From: Dietzia natronolimnaea
GTDB taxonomy: Bacteria; Actinomycetota; Actinomycetes; Mycobacteriales; Mycobacteriaceae
Direction of reading: 5' to 3'
Length of the DNA stretch: 64,000 nucleotides
Assembly: GCF_002289575.1 (NCBI RefSeq)
Contig: NZ_NTGA01000005.1
Location: 1-64,000, forward strand
Shown here piece after piece: positions 1-17,357 of the stretch (position 1 is its first letter; every line of letters begins with the position of its first letter). The notes under the pieces were generated by a model. It was not told the origin of the DNA, searched no databases, and was given only the letters and a program-made list of their open reading frames with translations. Both the position numbers and the translations under genes were made by a program.

Positions 1-94
1 GTTCTCAAACAACACCACCACACCGCTCCCCGGACAGTCACCGACCACCGGATCACGAGGGACTCACACTCTTCGCCACCCATTTCGGGGCAAC
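1..94 (-). other. Probable leader of an rRNA operon lying beyond the left edge
   Basis: No protein gene is convincing here. On the minus strand, just downstream of two promoter-like sites, the sequence ends at the window edge with TGTTGTTTGAGAAC. A TTTGAGAAC motif of this kind is typical of actinobacterial rRNA leaders and spacers, where it belongs to the antitermination/processing region. In related genomes an rRNA operon can follow tyrS. The 16S gene itself is not in the window, so this rests on the motif, the promoters and position. Confidence 0.5.
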
Positions 95-100
95 TTCTCC

Positions 101-129
101 AGCCTAGCCACACAGACCCACCAAGTCAA
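101..129 (-). promoter_or_regulatory. SigA-type promoter, proximal, for probable rRNA operon
   Basis: On the minus strand there is a -35 TTGACT at 129-124, a 17-base spacer and a -10 TAGGCT at 106-101. This resembles the vegetative promoters of mycobacterial and rhodococcal rrn operons. Transcription would start near position 94 and run left out of the window. Confidence 0.55.
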
Positions 130-215
130 AACCGGGGTCCGCACAACCATCTGAAAACCGCCACCTACCTCGGCCCGGGCCTCTCGGTCCGGGCTCGCTC
201 TCGGCGACTTCCAAT

Positions 216-244
216 AAGTTACGCAGACGTGAACCCAAACGCAA
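216..244 (-). promoter_or_regulatory. SigA-type promoter, distal, for probable rRNA operon
   Basis: On the minus strand, -35 TTGCGT at 244-239, 17-base spacer, -10 TAACTT at 221-216. It lies about 115 bases upstream of a second promoter of the same kind, giving the tandem arrangement common upstream of rRNA operons. Confidence 0.4.
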
Positions 245-269
245 ATCGCCAGGTCAACGGGAGAAATGC

Positions 270-301
270 GAGACGGCGCCGGTGTGTACCGGCGCCGTCT
301 C
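270..301 (-). terminator. Terminator hairpin after tyrS
   Basis: A perfect 13-bp inverted repeat (GAGACGGCGCCGG and its complement) encloses a 6-base loop 17 bases after the tyrS stop codon. On the minus strand it is followed by GCATTTCT, a weak T-rich tail. It would separate tyrS transcription from the promoters at 244-101. Confidence 0.75.
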
Positions 302-317
302 CCCCTACCCCCCCGGA

Positions 318-1598
318 TCAGTGGATCCGGACCCCGGCCAGGTTCTTCTTGCCGCGCCGGAGGACCAGCCAGGCCCCGTGCAGGAGGTCGCTCGTCGCGG
401 GCGCCCACTCGACATCGTCGACGCGCTGGTTGTTGACGTACGCGCCGCCCTCACCGACGGCACGTCGCGCCGCACCCTTGCTCTCGCACAGACCGGACGC
501 GACCAACAGATCGACGATCGTCCTCGGCCCGTCGGATCCCAGCTCGACCGCGCCGGCGTCCTCGAGCGCGGCACGGAGGGTCCGCTCGTCGAGCTCGGTC
601 AACTCTCCGCGTCCGAACAGTGCCTGGGACGCCGCCTGCACCGATTCCGTGGCCGCCACCCCGTGCACCATCGTGGTCATCTCCTCGGCCAGGCGCTTCT
701 GCGCCGCCCGCAGGTGCGGCTTCTCCCGGGTGAGTGCGTCCAACTCGTCGATCTCCTCCCGGCCCAGGAACGAGAACCACCGCAGGTAGCGGACCACGTC
801 GGCATCTGAGGTGTTGAGGAAGTACTGGTACCAGGTGTAAGCGCTGGTCAGGGCCGGGTCGAGCCAGAGGCTCCCACCGCCCGTCGACTTGCCGAACTTC
901 TTCCCGTCGGACGAGGTGACCAGGGGAACCGTCATCGCGTGCACCGATTCCCCGTCCATCCGGCGGTTCAGATCGACGCCACCGACGATGTTCCCCCACT
1001 GATCGGAGCCGCCGATCTGCAGCGTGCACCCCATGGTGCGACGCAGCTGCACGAAATCGTTGGCCTGCAGGAGCATGTAGGAGAACTCGGTGTACGAGAT
1101 CCCGTCACCGTCCAAACGACGCTTGACCGTGTCACGCCCGAGCATGGTGTTGAGCGAGAAGTGCTTGCCGACGTCGCGGAGGAACTGGATGGCGGTCAGG
1201 TGACCGGTCCACTGCATGTTGTTGACCACCCGGGCGCCCACGGGCCCCTCGGTGAGGTCCACGAAGAGCTCGAGCTGACCGGTGATGCGCTCGGCCCACT
1301 CGGCCACGGTGTCTGCGGTGTTCATGGTGCGCTCCCCGACCTCGCGGGGGTCGCCGATCATCCCTGTCGCTCCCCCGGCCAGCACGATCGGCCGGTGCCC
1401 GGCCAGCTGGAACCGCCGCAGGGTGAGAAGCGGGATCAGGTGACCTGCGTGCAGGCTCGGACCGGTGGGATCGAAGCCGCAGTACAACGACACGGTGCCC
1501 TCGTCGAGATGGGCACGGAGCGCGTCGAGGTCGGTCGACTGCGCGATGAGCCCCCGCCACTGCAGGTCTTCGAGGATGTTGGAAGTCACGTGTGCCAT
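318..1598 (-). CDS. tyrS: Tyrosyl-tRNA synthetase
   Basis: This 426-residue class I aminoacyl-tRNA synthetase charges tRNA-Tyr with tyrosine in the cytoplasm. The HIGH-type motif appears as HAGHL at residues 50-54. The KMSKS-type loop reads KKFGKS near residue 235. The tyrosine pocket segment GGSDQWGN is present, and the last 70 residues form an S4 RNA-binding domain. Length is normal for the family. The reading frame extends further upstream, but the ATG at 1598 (MAHVTSN) matches family N-termini. It is the last gene of the long minus-strand run from argC; 22 bases separate it from mpg. A strong hairpin follows its stop. Confidence 0.97.
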   Translation of the reverse strand: MAHVTSNILEDLQWRGLIAQSTDLDALRAHLDEGTVSLYCGFDPTGPSLHAGHLIPLLTLRRFQLAGHRPIVLAGGATGMIGDPREVGERTMNTADTVAEWAERITGQLELFVDLTEGPVGARVVNNMQWTGHLTAIQFLRDVGKHFSLNTMLGRDTVKRRLDGDGISYTEFSYMLLQANDFVQLRRTMGCTLQIGGSDQWGNIVGGVDLNRRMDGESVHAMTVPLVTSSDGKKFGKSTGGGSLWLDPALTSAYTWYQYFLNTSDADVVRYLRWFSFLGREEIDELDALTREKPHLRAAQKRLAEEMTTMVHGVAATESVQAASQALFGRGELTELDERTLRAALEDAGAVELGSDGPRTIVDLLVASGLCESKGAARRAVGEGGAYVNNQRVDDVEWAPATSDLLHGAWLVLRRGKKNLAGVRIH

Positions 1599-1620
1599 TG
1601 TTCCCCATCGACGCGGTGGG

Positions 1621-2267
1621 CTACCACGGGGCGGGGTCCGCCACCCTCGGCGCGCGTGGACTGCGCCGGTAGGCGGAGACCTCCCGGGCGCCCGCCAGCC
1701 AGAACCGCCAGGGTCGTTCCGCCTCACGGGAGACACCCACCCGGGGGCCGGACCGGATCTGCGACTCGGGTACCGGATCGGGACGGAAGGTGACCGACGA
1801 CGTCGGGTCGAGGACATCCGTTCCCCGGTGGGAGAGATCGATGCCCAACACCTTGCCGAGATTCCCCGGCCCGCGGGCCGCGTGTTCCACGGGTATCCCC
1901 GGCCGGCGGTCGTCCACCACCCGGTGTCCGCCCTCCACCCGGGCGGCGCGCAGCAGTACCCCGCCGCCCTCGCCCACGGGGCGGCAGGTGATGTTGACGC
2001 ACCGGTGGATCCCGTGGCTGAGGTAGACGTACAGGTGACCGGCGTCGCCGAACATCACCTCGTTTCGCGGGGTCGGACCCGGCCAGGTGTGCGCGGCGGG
2101 ATCCGGATGGGCTGAGTCGACCGGTCCGCCGTAGGCCTCCACCTCGACCACCCGGACCGAGACGGAGTCATGGGTCAGGACACCCCCGAGCAGTGCGCGC
2201 GCGGCCCCGGCCGGGTCCGCTTCGCGGAGCAGCGTGCGGAACGGGTCCGCCCCGGCGTACCGCCGGG

Positions 2268-2271
<4 letters not shown>
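1621..2271 (-). CDS. mpg: 3-methyladenine DNA glycosylase (AAG/MPG family)
   Basis: This 216-residue protein matches the alkyladenine DNA glycosylase family, which removes 3-methyladenine, hypoxanthine and similar damaged purines in base excision repair. The catalytic glutamate sits in VVEVEAYGG, followed by the family blocks [21 protein letters not shown] and [12 protein letters not shown]. The GTG start overlaps the stop of the Trm112-like gene (GTGA), so translation is probably coupled. Mycobacteria also keep mpg beside tyrS, which supports the assignment. Confidence 0.92.
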
Positions 2272-5130
<2,859 letters not shown>

Positions 5131-5183
5131 GGTGTGCTCCTTGATGGTTCGGATCTCTAAGGTCTGGGGTCGGGTCGTGGATG

Positions 5184-5677
5184 TCAGAGTGGGCGTCGGG
5201 CGAGGGAGGCGAGCCGGTCCGCGAGCTCGGCGCCTCCGACGGGTTCACGGGCCATCACGAATATGGTGTCATCCCCGGCGATGGTCCCCACCACGTCGTC
5301 GAGGTTGGCGCGGTCCAGGGCGCTCGCCAGGAAGTTCGCGGCGCCGGGCGGGGTCCTCAGGACCGCGATGTTGCCACTGTGGTCCGCCGAGACCAGCAGG
5401 TCGCCGAGCAGCCTGCCGAGCCTGTCCGTGCCCCCGGGGATCCCCGGGGCCCGGCTGCCGTCCTCCGGGATGATGTAACGGCCCGCGCCTCCGTCGGCGG
5501 CCCGGAGCTTGACGGCCCCGAGCTCGTCGAGATCCCGGCTCAGGGTGGCCACCGCGACCGCGATGCCCTCCTCGGCCAGGGCCTCCGCCAGTTCGGTCTG
5601 GCTCCGGACGGGTCGGCGCTGGAGGATCTCGGCGATCCGGGCGTGCCTGGCGGTCCTGCTGACCGTCCCCACCGTCA

Positions 5678-5678
<1 letters not shown>
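5184..5678 (-). CDS. argR: Arginine repressor ArgR
   Basis: This 164-residue protein is the arginine-sensing repressor and likely controls the surrounding operon. An N-terminal winged helix ([20 protein letters not shown]) includes [12 protein letters not shown], the SRDL recognition segment of the family. The C-terminal arginine-binding/hexamer domain has [11 protein letters not shown], with the conserved GD. I chose the ATG at 5678 because it shares one base with the argF stop (TGATG). A GTG at 5699 would add seven residues and overlap argF by 22 bases. Probable targets are the tandem operators upstream of argC. Confidence 0.95.
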
Positions 5679-7826
<2,148 letters not shown>

Positions 7827-7830
<4 letters not shown>

Positions 7831-8758
7831 CTCGCTCCTCCTGCCGGCGTGCGGATCTCGTGGTCACCCTCGGTGACCATGGTGCCGATGCCGCCCTCGG
7901 TGAGAACCTCGAGCAGCACGGAGTGTTCGACGCGCCCGTCGATGACGTGGGCCGCCCGCACCCCGCCCTGCACCGCGCGCAGGCACGCCTCCATCTTGGG
8001 GACCATGCCGCTCTCGAGAGACGGCAACACCCGCTCGAGGGGACCGGTCCCGAGGTGCGTGACCAGCGAGGACCGGTCCGGCCAATCGGTGTACAACCCC
8101 TCGACGTCGGTGAGGACGACGAGCTTCTCGGCGCCGAGCGCGGTGGCCAGTGCGCCGGCGGCGGAATCGGCGTTGATGTTGTGGACCGTGCCGTCGGCAT
8201 CCGGGGCGATGGTGGACACGACGGGGATCCGGCCGGCCTCGATGAGGTCCAGGACGGCACGGGGGTCGACCGACTCGACGTCGCCGACCAGTCCTATGTC
8301 GGTCGGTTCGCCGTTCACCATCGCCGTCCGTCGGACCGCGGTGAACAGGCCCGCGTCCTCTCCGGAGATCCCGACCGCGTACGGGCCGTGCGCGTTGATG
8401 AGCCCCACCAGTTCTCGGCCGACCTGGCCGAACAGCACCATGCGGACGATGTCCATGACCTCGGGGGTGGTCACACGGAATCCCCCGCGGAACTCGCCCT
8501 CCATCCCCAGGCGGCCGAGCATCGACGTGATCTGGGGGCCGCCCCCGTGGACCACCACCGGCTTGAGGCCACAGGTCCGGAGGAACACCATGTCGGCCGC
8601 GAACGCCGCCTTGAGCTGGTCGTCGATCATCGCGTTGCCGCCGTACTTGACCACGACGATCTTGTGGTGGAACTTCTGCAGCCACGGCAGCGCCTCGGCG
8701 AGGACGTGGGCACGGACGAACGGCGTCAATTCGGTCGACCCGTCGTTCATCTCGGTGG

Positions 8759-8762
<4 letters not shown>
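7827..8762 (-). CDS. argB: Acetylglutamate kinase
   Basis: This 311-residue amino acid kinase phosphorylates N-acetylglutamate, normally the arginine-inhibited step in organisms that recycle the acetyl group. The ATP motif is VVKYGGNAM near residue 35. [10 protein letters not shown] and the C-terminal [12 protein letters not shown] are also family marks. The ATG at 8762 (MTTEMNDG) overlaps the stop of the unknown upstream gene by four bases; the frame stays open further upstream but without conservation. Confidence 0.96.
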
Positions 8763-10312
<1,550 letters not shown>

Positions 10313-10344
10313 CCGACGTGCCGGCCGCGACGATCCCGGGCCGG

Positions 10345-11082
10345 TCAGGCTCCGAGTTGACGCCGTCCCCCGCCGAAGCGGCTCTGTCCGAGATCCACTG
10401 ATCCGCCCACGCGACGCCCCTCCTCGATCCCCGAGGAACCCACCCTCCGCCGTGCACCACGGACCGCCGAGGGGAAGCGGCGCCGTAGTTCGGAATCCGC
10501 GCGCTGGGCGTCCGACCTCAGGACGAGTCCCGCCCCGACCGCGTCCCCGCTCCCGGCGACGGCTCCGCGTTCGGCCGCGGCCAGTCGGCGTACCACCTCG
10601 AAGGCGAAGCCGGTCATGAACGACTTCCGGTGCGTGACCGGCGAGACGCCGGGAGCCGGCCGCTGGTGCGCTGCCGCCGCGAGCATGACCCCCGTGAGCG
10701 CGCCGGCGAGCATCCCCACCCGCTCGACGTGCCGACGCACCCCCACGATGTGGACGACCCTCGCGCCGTCACCGCGGGTGGAGGTGACGGCCCGGCAGTG
10801 CATCGCGGCGGCCAGCGATGCCACCAGTCCCACCTGGTCCGGCTGGTATCTCCCGGCGACCACGTGATCGAACACGGTCACTTCCGCGGGTCGCGCATCG
10901 GGCCCCGATCTCGCCAGAGCCTCGTCGACGCCGTACTTCGCGAGCAACCCGTAGGCCCGTTCGAGGAACACCTCGGCCTCCGGCGTTCCGGCGACGCTCT
11001 CGGCCTTGGCGAACAGTTTGCGGACCCGGTCGAGCGCCTTCGCGGCGGAGGACCCGGCGGAGGCGGTGTGCGTGGTGGACAT
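10345..11082 (-). CDS. DUF2786 domain protein
   Basis: A 245-residue cytoplasmic protein. The N-terminal 45 residues (ALDRVRKLFAKAESVAGTPEAE, then ERAYGLLAKYGVDEA) match the DUF2786 family, which is found in phages and actinobacteria and has no established function. The centre is alanine-rich and carries HRKSFMTGFAFEV, also typical of the family. The last 60 residues are rich in arginine, glycine and serine and look disordered. It has its own ATG (MSTTHTA) and is not coupled to thiD, whose stop lies 80 bases upstream. Confidence 0.8.
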   Translation of the reverse strand: MSTTHTASAGSSAAKALDRVRKLFAKAESVAGTPEAEVFLERAYGLLAKYGVDEALARSGPDARPAEVTVFDHVVAGRYQPDQVGLVASLAAAMHCRAVTSTRGDGARVVHIVGVRRHVERVGMLAGALTGVMLAAAAHQRPAPGVSPVTHRKSFMTGFAFEVVRRLAAAERGAVAGSGDAVGAGLVLRSDAQRADSELRRRFPSAVRGARRRVGSSGIEEGRRVGGSVDLGQSRFGGGRRQLGA

Positions 11083-11162
11083 GGGCTACTCCCGGTGGTC
11101 TCGGCTGTGTGGTGAGCCGAATATTCGCACAGGTGTACGACAGAGGGGCGGGTCCCGGGCGA

Positions 11163-11987
11163 TCAGTGGTGGAGGAACCAGGTGTGGTCGAGCGGCCCGG
11201 CCCCCCGGCCCACCTCGAGATCGAGCCCGCCCCGGAGGGCGCCGTCCATCCACGGACGGACCCGCCGGTACGCGGCCTCCCAGTCATCGGCCGCCACCCG
11301 GGCAGTGGCCAGGGCGGAGGACAGCGAGCACCCGGTCCCGTGGGTGTGCGGCGTGTCCACGCGGACGAACGGGAGTCGCAGGGTCGTGCGCCACCCGCCC
11401 GCCGAGCGGACGAGGACGTCCTCGGCACTGCCGTCCTCGAGATCGCCGGTCGTGGCGAGCACCGAGCACCCGGTCTGCTCGTGGACGAGTTCGGCCTGCT
11501 CCACGATCATCTCGATGCTGCCCGCGGTGGATTCCCCGCACAGGACACCGAGTTCCGGGACGTTGGGGGTGACCAGATCGACGAGCGGGACCAGGTCGCG
11601 GAGCATGCGGGAGGCGTCGTCGCTGGCGAGCCTGCCCCCGGTGGTGGCGACCATCACCGGGTCGAGGACGACGTTCGGGGGTCTCCGGCGACGCAGCCAG
11701 TCCCCCACCGCCTCGACGAGGGAGGCCTCGCCGAGCATGCCGATCTTGACGGCGTCGATCCGCACGTCGTCCGCCACCGCGTCGAGTTGGGCGACCACGG
11801 TCTCGACGGGTACCGCGTGTACGCCGCTGACCCCGAGGGTGTTCTGGATGGTGACCGCGGTGACGGCCCCCATCGCGTACCCGCCCATCGCGGCGACGGA
11901 CTTGACGTCCGCGAGCAGGCCCGCGCCGCCGGACGGGTCGGTACCGGCGATGCACAGGACCCTCGGGACCCCGGTCGGCTCAGCCAC
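11163..11987 (-). CDS. thiD: Hydroxymethylpyrimidine (phosphomethylpyrimidine) kinase
   Basis: This 274-residue ribokinase-family enzyme phosphorylates HMP and HMP-P for thiamine synthesis or salvage. The substrate loop is AGTDPSGGAGLLADVK at the N-terminus, with LDPVMVATTG in the centre. The anion-hole motif HGTGCSLSSALA is near residue 215. It overlaps the pheT end by eight bases. No other thiamine gene is nearby and I see no TPP riboswitch. Confidence 0.93.
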   Translation of the reverse strand: MAEPTGVPRVLCIAGTDPSGGAGLLADVKSVAAMGGYAMGAVTAVTIQNTLGVSGVHAVPVETVVAQLDAVADDVRIDAVKIGMLGEASLVEAVGDWLRRRRPPNVVLDPVMVATTGGRLASDDASRMLRDLVPLVDLVTPNVPELGVLCGESTAGSIEMIVEQAELVHEQTGCSVLATTGDLEDGSAEDVLVRSAGGWRTTLRLPFVRVDTPHTHGTGCSLSSALATARVAADDWEAAYRRVRPWMDGALRGGLDLEVGRGAGPLDHTWFLHH

Positions 11988-14469
11988 GGAGCGTCGCCCC
12001 CACCGCCGCCTGCGCGGCCTCCACCGCCGCCGTGCGCCACCGGGTCGCCTCGTCCTCGGTGAGCGTCCGGTCGTCCGCCCGGAAGCTCAGGGCGTACGCC
12101 AGGGACTTGCGACCCTCACCGAGCTGGGTGCCGGTGTAGACGTCGAACAGTCGCACGCTCTCCAGGAGATCCCCGCCGCCCGAGCGCAGGGCCGCCTCGA
12201 CCGAGGACGCCGGCACGGAGGACTCCACCACGAGCGCGACGTCCTGGTTGACGGCCGGGTAGGCCGAGATCGACGGCGCGGGCAGGACCTCACGGGCCCC
12301 GATCGCCGTGAGGTCGAGCTCGACCGCGCAGGACCGGGCGGGGAGGCCGAGCCGTTCGCACGCGGCCGGGTGCAGCTCTCCGGCGTGGCCGACCACGGTG
12401 CCGTCGACCAGGACCTCCACGCACCGGCCCGGATGCCACGGTGCGTACTCGGCCGCACGGACCTCGACCTCGGCCCCGAGCGCACGGGCGACGATCCGGG
12501 CCGCCTCGACCGCGTCGAGGGCGTCGGCGTCACGGCCCGGCGCGGCATGACCCGCCGGTTCGCGCCTGCCGGTGTAGAGGGCGGCCACGTGCAGGGGCTG
12601 CTCCGGCAGCGAGGCCGTCAGCGAGTCCCTCTCCTGCGGCGTCGGCTCGCGGTCGACGGGCAGCATCCCGACCGCCCCGGTGGTGGGGGTGCGGAAGGAG
12701 ACCTGCGCGACCGAGAACAGCGACAGGTCGCGGGTGCCGCGGGTGAGATTGCGCCGGGCGATCTCCACCAGCGACGGCAGGAGCGTGGTGGCGAGATGCC
12801 CCTTCTCGCTCTCCAGGGGGTTGACCACGGACATCGTCCTGCGCCGCTCGTCGTCGTCGTCCAGTCCCATGGCGTCGAACACCGACGGATCACAGAACGG
12901 CGAGGTGAGAACCTCGACGTGCCCGGCCGCCGCCAGGGCGTGGCCGACCGCACGACGCCCGCGCTGGAACGCGGTCAGCCCGCGGCCGGCCGGCGCCGTC
13001 GGCAGCACCGACGGGATGTTCTCCAACCCCTCGAGGCGGAGGACCTCCTCCACCAGGTCCGCGGGCAGCGTGAGGTCCGGTCGCCAGGTCGGCGGGGTGA
13101 CCGCGAGCAGCACCTCGTCGTCCCCGGTGACCGTGCACCCGACCTGCTCCAGGCGGTGGCGCGCGGTGCCGGTCGGGTAGTCCACGCCGGCGACGCGGGA
13201 GGGCCTGCCCTCATCGAACGCGATGGTCGGCATGACGGGGGCGGAACCGATGTCGGTGAGCGAGGCCTCGACCGTGCCGCCGGTGATCCCGGCGAGCAGA
13301 GTCGCCGCCCGGTCCAGTGCGGCGATCGTGGCCGCGGCGTCGACACCACGCTCGTACCGCTTGCCCGCCTCACTGGGGAGCTTGTGACGGCGGATCGTCC
13401 GGAACACCGCGAGGGTGTCCCACACGGCGGCCTCGAGGAGGACGTCCGCGGTCTGCCCGGACACCTCCGTGCTCGCGCCGCCCATGACACCCGCCAGTGA
13501 GATCGGCCCGCGGTCGTCGCAGATCACCACGTCCTCGGGGTCCAGCGTCCGCTCGACGTCGTCGAGGGTCGTGAGCACCTCCCCGGACCGCGCCCGGCGG
13601 ACGACGAGACCGCCCTCGAGCGTCGCGGCATCGAACGCGTGCATCGGGTGCCCGAGCTCGAGCATGACGTAGTTGGTCACGTCGACCGCCGGCGAGATCG
13701 GGCGCACGCCCGACAGCAGCAGCCGCCTGGCCATCCACCACGGTGTCCGCGCGGTGGGGTCCACTCCGGTGACCCGGCGCAGGGCGAACCGGCGGGCGCC
13801 GGACTCCTCCGTCACCTCGAGCGGCCAGGTCTCGCCCTCGGACCCGAGGCCCTGTTCGACGGCGGGATCGGCGAAGTCCAGGCCGAATCCGCACGCGAGT
13901 TCGCGGGCCAGGCCGCGCGCCGACAGGCAGTACCCGCGGTCCGGGGTGACGTTGAGCTCGATGACGGTGTCGGGTCCCGCCGCCCCGGCGTCGAGGACCG
14001 GCCCGGCCGGGTCGCCGGGCTCCGCCGTGTTCTCGGCCAGGACGATGATGCCGCTGTGGTCGGATCCGATCCCCAGCTCGGACGCCGAGCAGATCATGCC
14101 CTCGCTGGGCTTGCCGTACGTCTTCCGCCTGCCGATCTCGAACCCACCGGGAAGAACGGTTCCGGGCAGCGCGACTACCACCAGGTCGCCCGCCTCGAAG
14201 TTCCGCGCCCCGCAGACGATCTGCTGCGGTTCGCCGGCACCCACGTCGACCAGGCAGAAGCGGATGGGTTTCTTGAACCCCTCGAGCTCCTCGATACTGC
14301 TGACCCGACCGATCGTGAGCGGTCCCGAGATCTCGGGCAACTGCTCCGGCTCGCCCTCGACCTCGAGGCCGACGCGCACGAACCCCGCGTCGAGCTCGGC
14401 CGGGGTCACCGACCAACCGTCGTTGGCCCGCTGCAGGATCTCGGTCAGCCAGGACTGCGCAATTCGCAC
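11980..14469 (-). CDS. pheT: Phenylalanyl-tRNA synthetase beta subunit
   Basis: This 829-residue subunit forms the alpha2-beta2 synthetase with PheS. Domains in order: an N-terminal tRNA-binding (EMAP/OB) domain around residues 40-150, B3/B4 editing domain (about 220-380, including NYVMLELGHPMHAFD), B5 domain (about 400-470), catalytic-like core, and a C-terminal FDX-ACB anticodon-binding domain (SAYPAVNQDVALVVE). The GTG at 14469 (MRIAQSWL) matches family N-termini. It follows pheS after 41 bases, as in most bacteria. Confidence 0.97.
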   Translation of the reverse strand: MRIAQSWLTEILQRANDGWSVTPAELDAGFVRVGLEVEGEPEQLPEISGPLTIGRVSSIEELEGFKKPIRFCLVDVGAGEPQQIVCGARNFEAGDLVVVALPGTVLPGGFEIGRRKTYGKPSEGMICSASELGIGSDHSGIIVLAENTAEPGDPAGPVLDAGAAGPDTVIELNVTPDRGYCLSARGLARELACGFGLDFADPAVEQGLGSEGETWPLEVTEESGARRFALRRVTGVDPTARTPWWMARRLLLSGVRPISPAVDVTNYVMLELGHPMHAFDAATLEGGLVVRRARSGEVLTTLDDVERTLDPEDVVICDDRGPISLAGVMGGASTEVSGQTADVLLEAAVWDTLAVFRTIRRHKLPSEAGKRYERGVDAAATIAALDRAATLLAGITGGTVEASLTDIGSAPVMPTIAFDEGRPSRVAGVDYPTGTARHRLEQVGCTVTGDDEVLLAVTPPTWRPDLTLPADLVEEVLRLEGLENIPSVLPTAPAGRGLTAFQRGRRAVGHALAAAGHVEVLTSPFCDPSVFDAMGLDDDDERRRTMSVVNPLESEKGHLATTLLPSLVEIARRNLTRGTRDLSLFSVAQVSFRTPTTGAVGMLPVDREPTPQERDSLTASLPEQPLHVAALYTGRREPAGHAAPGRDADALDAVEAARIVARALGAEVEVRAAEYAPWHPGRCVEVLVDGTVVGHAGELHPAACERLGLPARSCAVELDLTAIGAREVLPAPSISAYPAVNQDVALVVESSVPASSVEAALRSGGGDLLESVRLFDVYTGTQLGEGRKSLAYALSFRADDRTLTEDEATRWRTAAVEAAQAAVGATLRG

Positions 14470-14510
14470 TGTGGGGGTCCTTGTTCTTCTCGGGTGGAAG
14501 GGGCGGTGGG

Positions 14511-15629
<1,119 letters not shown>

Positions 15630-15671
15630 CTAGTCGATCGGGATCGGACCCCCCGGCCCACCTGCGCGTAC

Positions 15672-15688
15672 CCCCTCGCCGCGAGGGG
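15672..15688 (-). terminator. Hairpin after the ABC-F gene
   Basis: A 7-bp stem (CCCCTCG with CGAGGGG) and 3-base loop lie just downstream of the ABC-F stop codon on the minus strand. There is no T-run, which is common for actinobacterial terminators. It would separate the ABC-F gene from pheS. Confidence 0.45.
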
Positions 15689-15695
15689 TCACCCG

Positions 15696-17357
15696 CTAAC
15701 GCACCTCGTGAACGGCCCCGGAGTCCACCACGAGCTCGCGGGTCCCCCGGAAACCCTGGCGCATCCGCCGGTCGTGGGTCACCAGCAGGACCGTGCCGTC
15801 GAAGGCCTCCACGGCCTGCTCGAGCTGCTCGATCGCGGGTAGGTCCAGGTGGTTGGTGGGCTCGTCCAGCACGAGCAGGTTGACGCCGCGCTGCTGGAGC
15901 AGGGCCAGCGCCGCCCTGGTCCGCTCCCCCGGGGACAGGGACGCGCACGACCGGGCGACGTGCTCGCCGCCCAGTCCGAACTTGGCCAGCACCGTCCGAC
16001 CCTCGGTGGGGTCCAGACCCGCCGGGTCCGCGGCCACGCAGAACGTGTCCAGCAGGGGCCCCGGGCCACCGAACTCCGCGCGGGCCTGGTCGACGCGACC
16101 CGCCGCGACGCCGGCTCCCGTGCTCACCCGCCCGGTGTCCGGGAGCCGATCTCCCGCGAGCAGGCCCAGCAGCGTGGATTTGCCGGACCCGTTGGCGCCG
16201 GAGATCAGCACCCGGTCCCCCGAGTCGATCTGCAGGGTCACCGGACCGAGCGCGAAGTCACCGCGGCGGACGACGGCGTCGGACAACACCGCCACGACCG
16301 ACCCCGACCGGGGCGCGGTCGCGATCTCCATCTGCAGCTGCCACTCCTTGCGCGGTTCGGCCACCACGTCGAGCCGCTCCATCGCACGCTCGGTCTGGTA
16401 GATCTTGGCGGCCTGCTTCTCCGACCGCTGGCCGGCCCGGTTGCGGATGTGCTTGTCCTTCTCGGCATCCTTGCCGCCCGACTTGCGCATGGTGTTGCGG
16501 ACGCCCTTGTCGAGCCACGTCTTCTGGGTCTGCATGCGGTCCTTGAGCTGACCGACCCGGCCCGCGTACTCCTCGTATGCCTCGCGCGCCCGCTGCCGCG
16601 CCAGCGCGCGCTCGGCGAGATACGACTCGTATCCTCCGTCGAACACCGTGATCTGCCGCTGGGCCGAGTCGAGCTCGACGATCCCGGTCACACACCTGGC
16701 CAGGAACTCACGGTCGTGACTGACCACCACCATCGGACGCCGCTCGGTCCGCATGAAGTCCTCCAACACCGCGAGCCCCGCCAGGTCGAGGTCGTTGGTC
16801 GGCTCGTCCAACAGCAGGATCTCGTACTGGCTGAGCAGCACGGCGGCGAGGGTGACACGGGCGGCCTGGCCGCCCGAGAGCGCCGACATCGGCAGACCCA
16901 GAACGGCGACGTCCAATCCGAGCCGGGCGGCGGTCACCGGGATCCGCTCGTCCAGGTCTCCACCGCCGAGGGCCAACCATCGCTCGAGGGCGTCGCCGTA
17001 GGCGTCGGCGGCCGAGTCCGAGTCCGCCATCTGCAGCGCGAGTGCGTCCATGTGCTCCTGCGCGTCGGCGACCCCGGTGGCGCGGTGAAGGAAGTCGCGC
17101 ACCTCCTCGTCGTCGTGGCGCTCCACCTCCTGACGGAGGAACCCCACCGTCGCGTGCGGTGGGCTGACGGTGACCGTCCCCGACATCTCGGCGTCGGGCG
17201 CGCCGGCGAGGGCGTGGAGCAGAGTCGATTTGCCGGCGCCGTTGGGTCCGGTGAGCCCCCAGACGTCACCCTCGGCGACGACGAGGTCGAGACCGGCGAA
17301 CAGGGTCCGCGCACCTCGTGAGGCTCCCAGGCCGCGGGCGGTGAGGGTGGCGGTCAC
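15696..17357 (-). CDS. ABC-F family ATPase
   Basis: A 553-residue protein with two ABC ATPase domains and no membrane segment, the hallmark of ABC-F translation factors that act at the ribosomal E site. Walker A motifs: GPNGAGKST (about 40) and GANGSGKST (about 370). Walker B: LLLDEPTNDLD and LVLDEPTNHLD. A charged linker of about 80 residues between them (AYEEYAGRVGQLKDRM onwards) is the P-site tRNA-interaction motif. Some relatives give antibiotic resistance, but that cannot be read from sequence. The GTG start overlaps the stop of the methyltransferase gene (GTGA). Confidence 0.88.
   Translation of the reverse strand: MTATLTARGLGASRGARTLFAGLDLVVAEGDVWGLTGPNGAGKSTLLHALAGAPDAEMSGTVTVSPPHATVGFLRQEVERHDDEEVRDFLHRATGVADAQEHMDALALQMADSDSAADAYGDALERWLALGGGDLDERIPVTAARLGLDVAVLGLPMSALSGGQAARVTLAAVLLSQYEILLLDEPTNDLDLAGLAVLEDFMRTERRPMVVVSHDREFLARCVTGIVELDSAQRQITVFDGGYESYLAERALARQRAREAYEEYAGRVGQLKDRMQTQKTWLDKGVRNTMRKSGGKDAEKDKHIRNRAGQRSEKQAAKIYQTERAMERLDVVAEPRKEWQLQMEIATAPRSGSVVAVLSDAVVRRGDFALGPVTLQIDSGDRVLISGANGSGKSTLLGLLAGDRLPDTGRVSTGAGVAAGRVDQARAEFGGPGPLLDTFCVAADPAGLDPTEGRTVLAKFGLGGEHVARSCASLSPGERTRAALALLQQRGVNLLVLDEPTNHLDLPAIEQLEQAVEAFDGTVLLVTHDRRMRQGFRGTRELVVDSGAVHEVR

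Noticed and set aside
64-408. Possible small protein gene left of tyrS
   Set aside because: It overlaps the tyrS end, the terminator and both promoter-like sites, and its sequence has no family features.
11083-11162. CGAATATTCG palindrome upstream of the DUF2786 gene as an operator
   Set aside because: A 10-bp palindrome without a second copy or known regulator is too weak.
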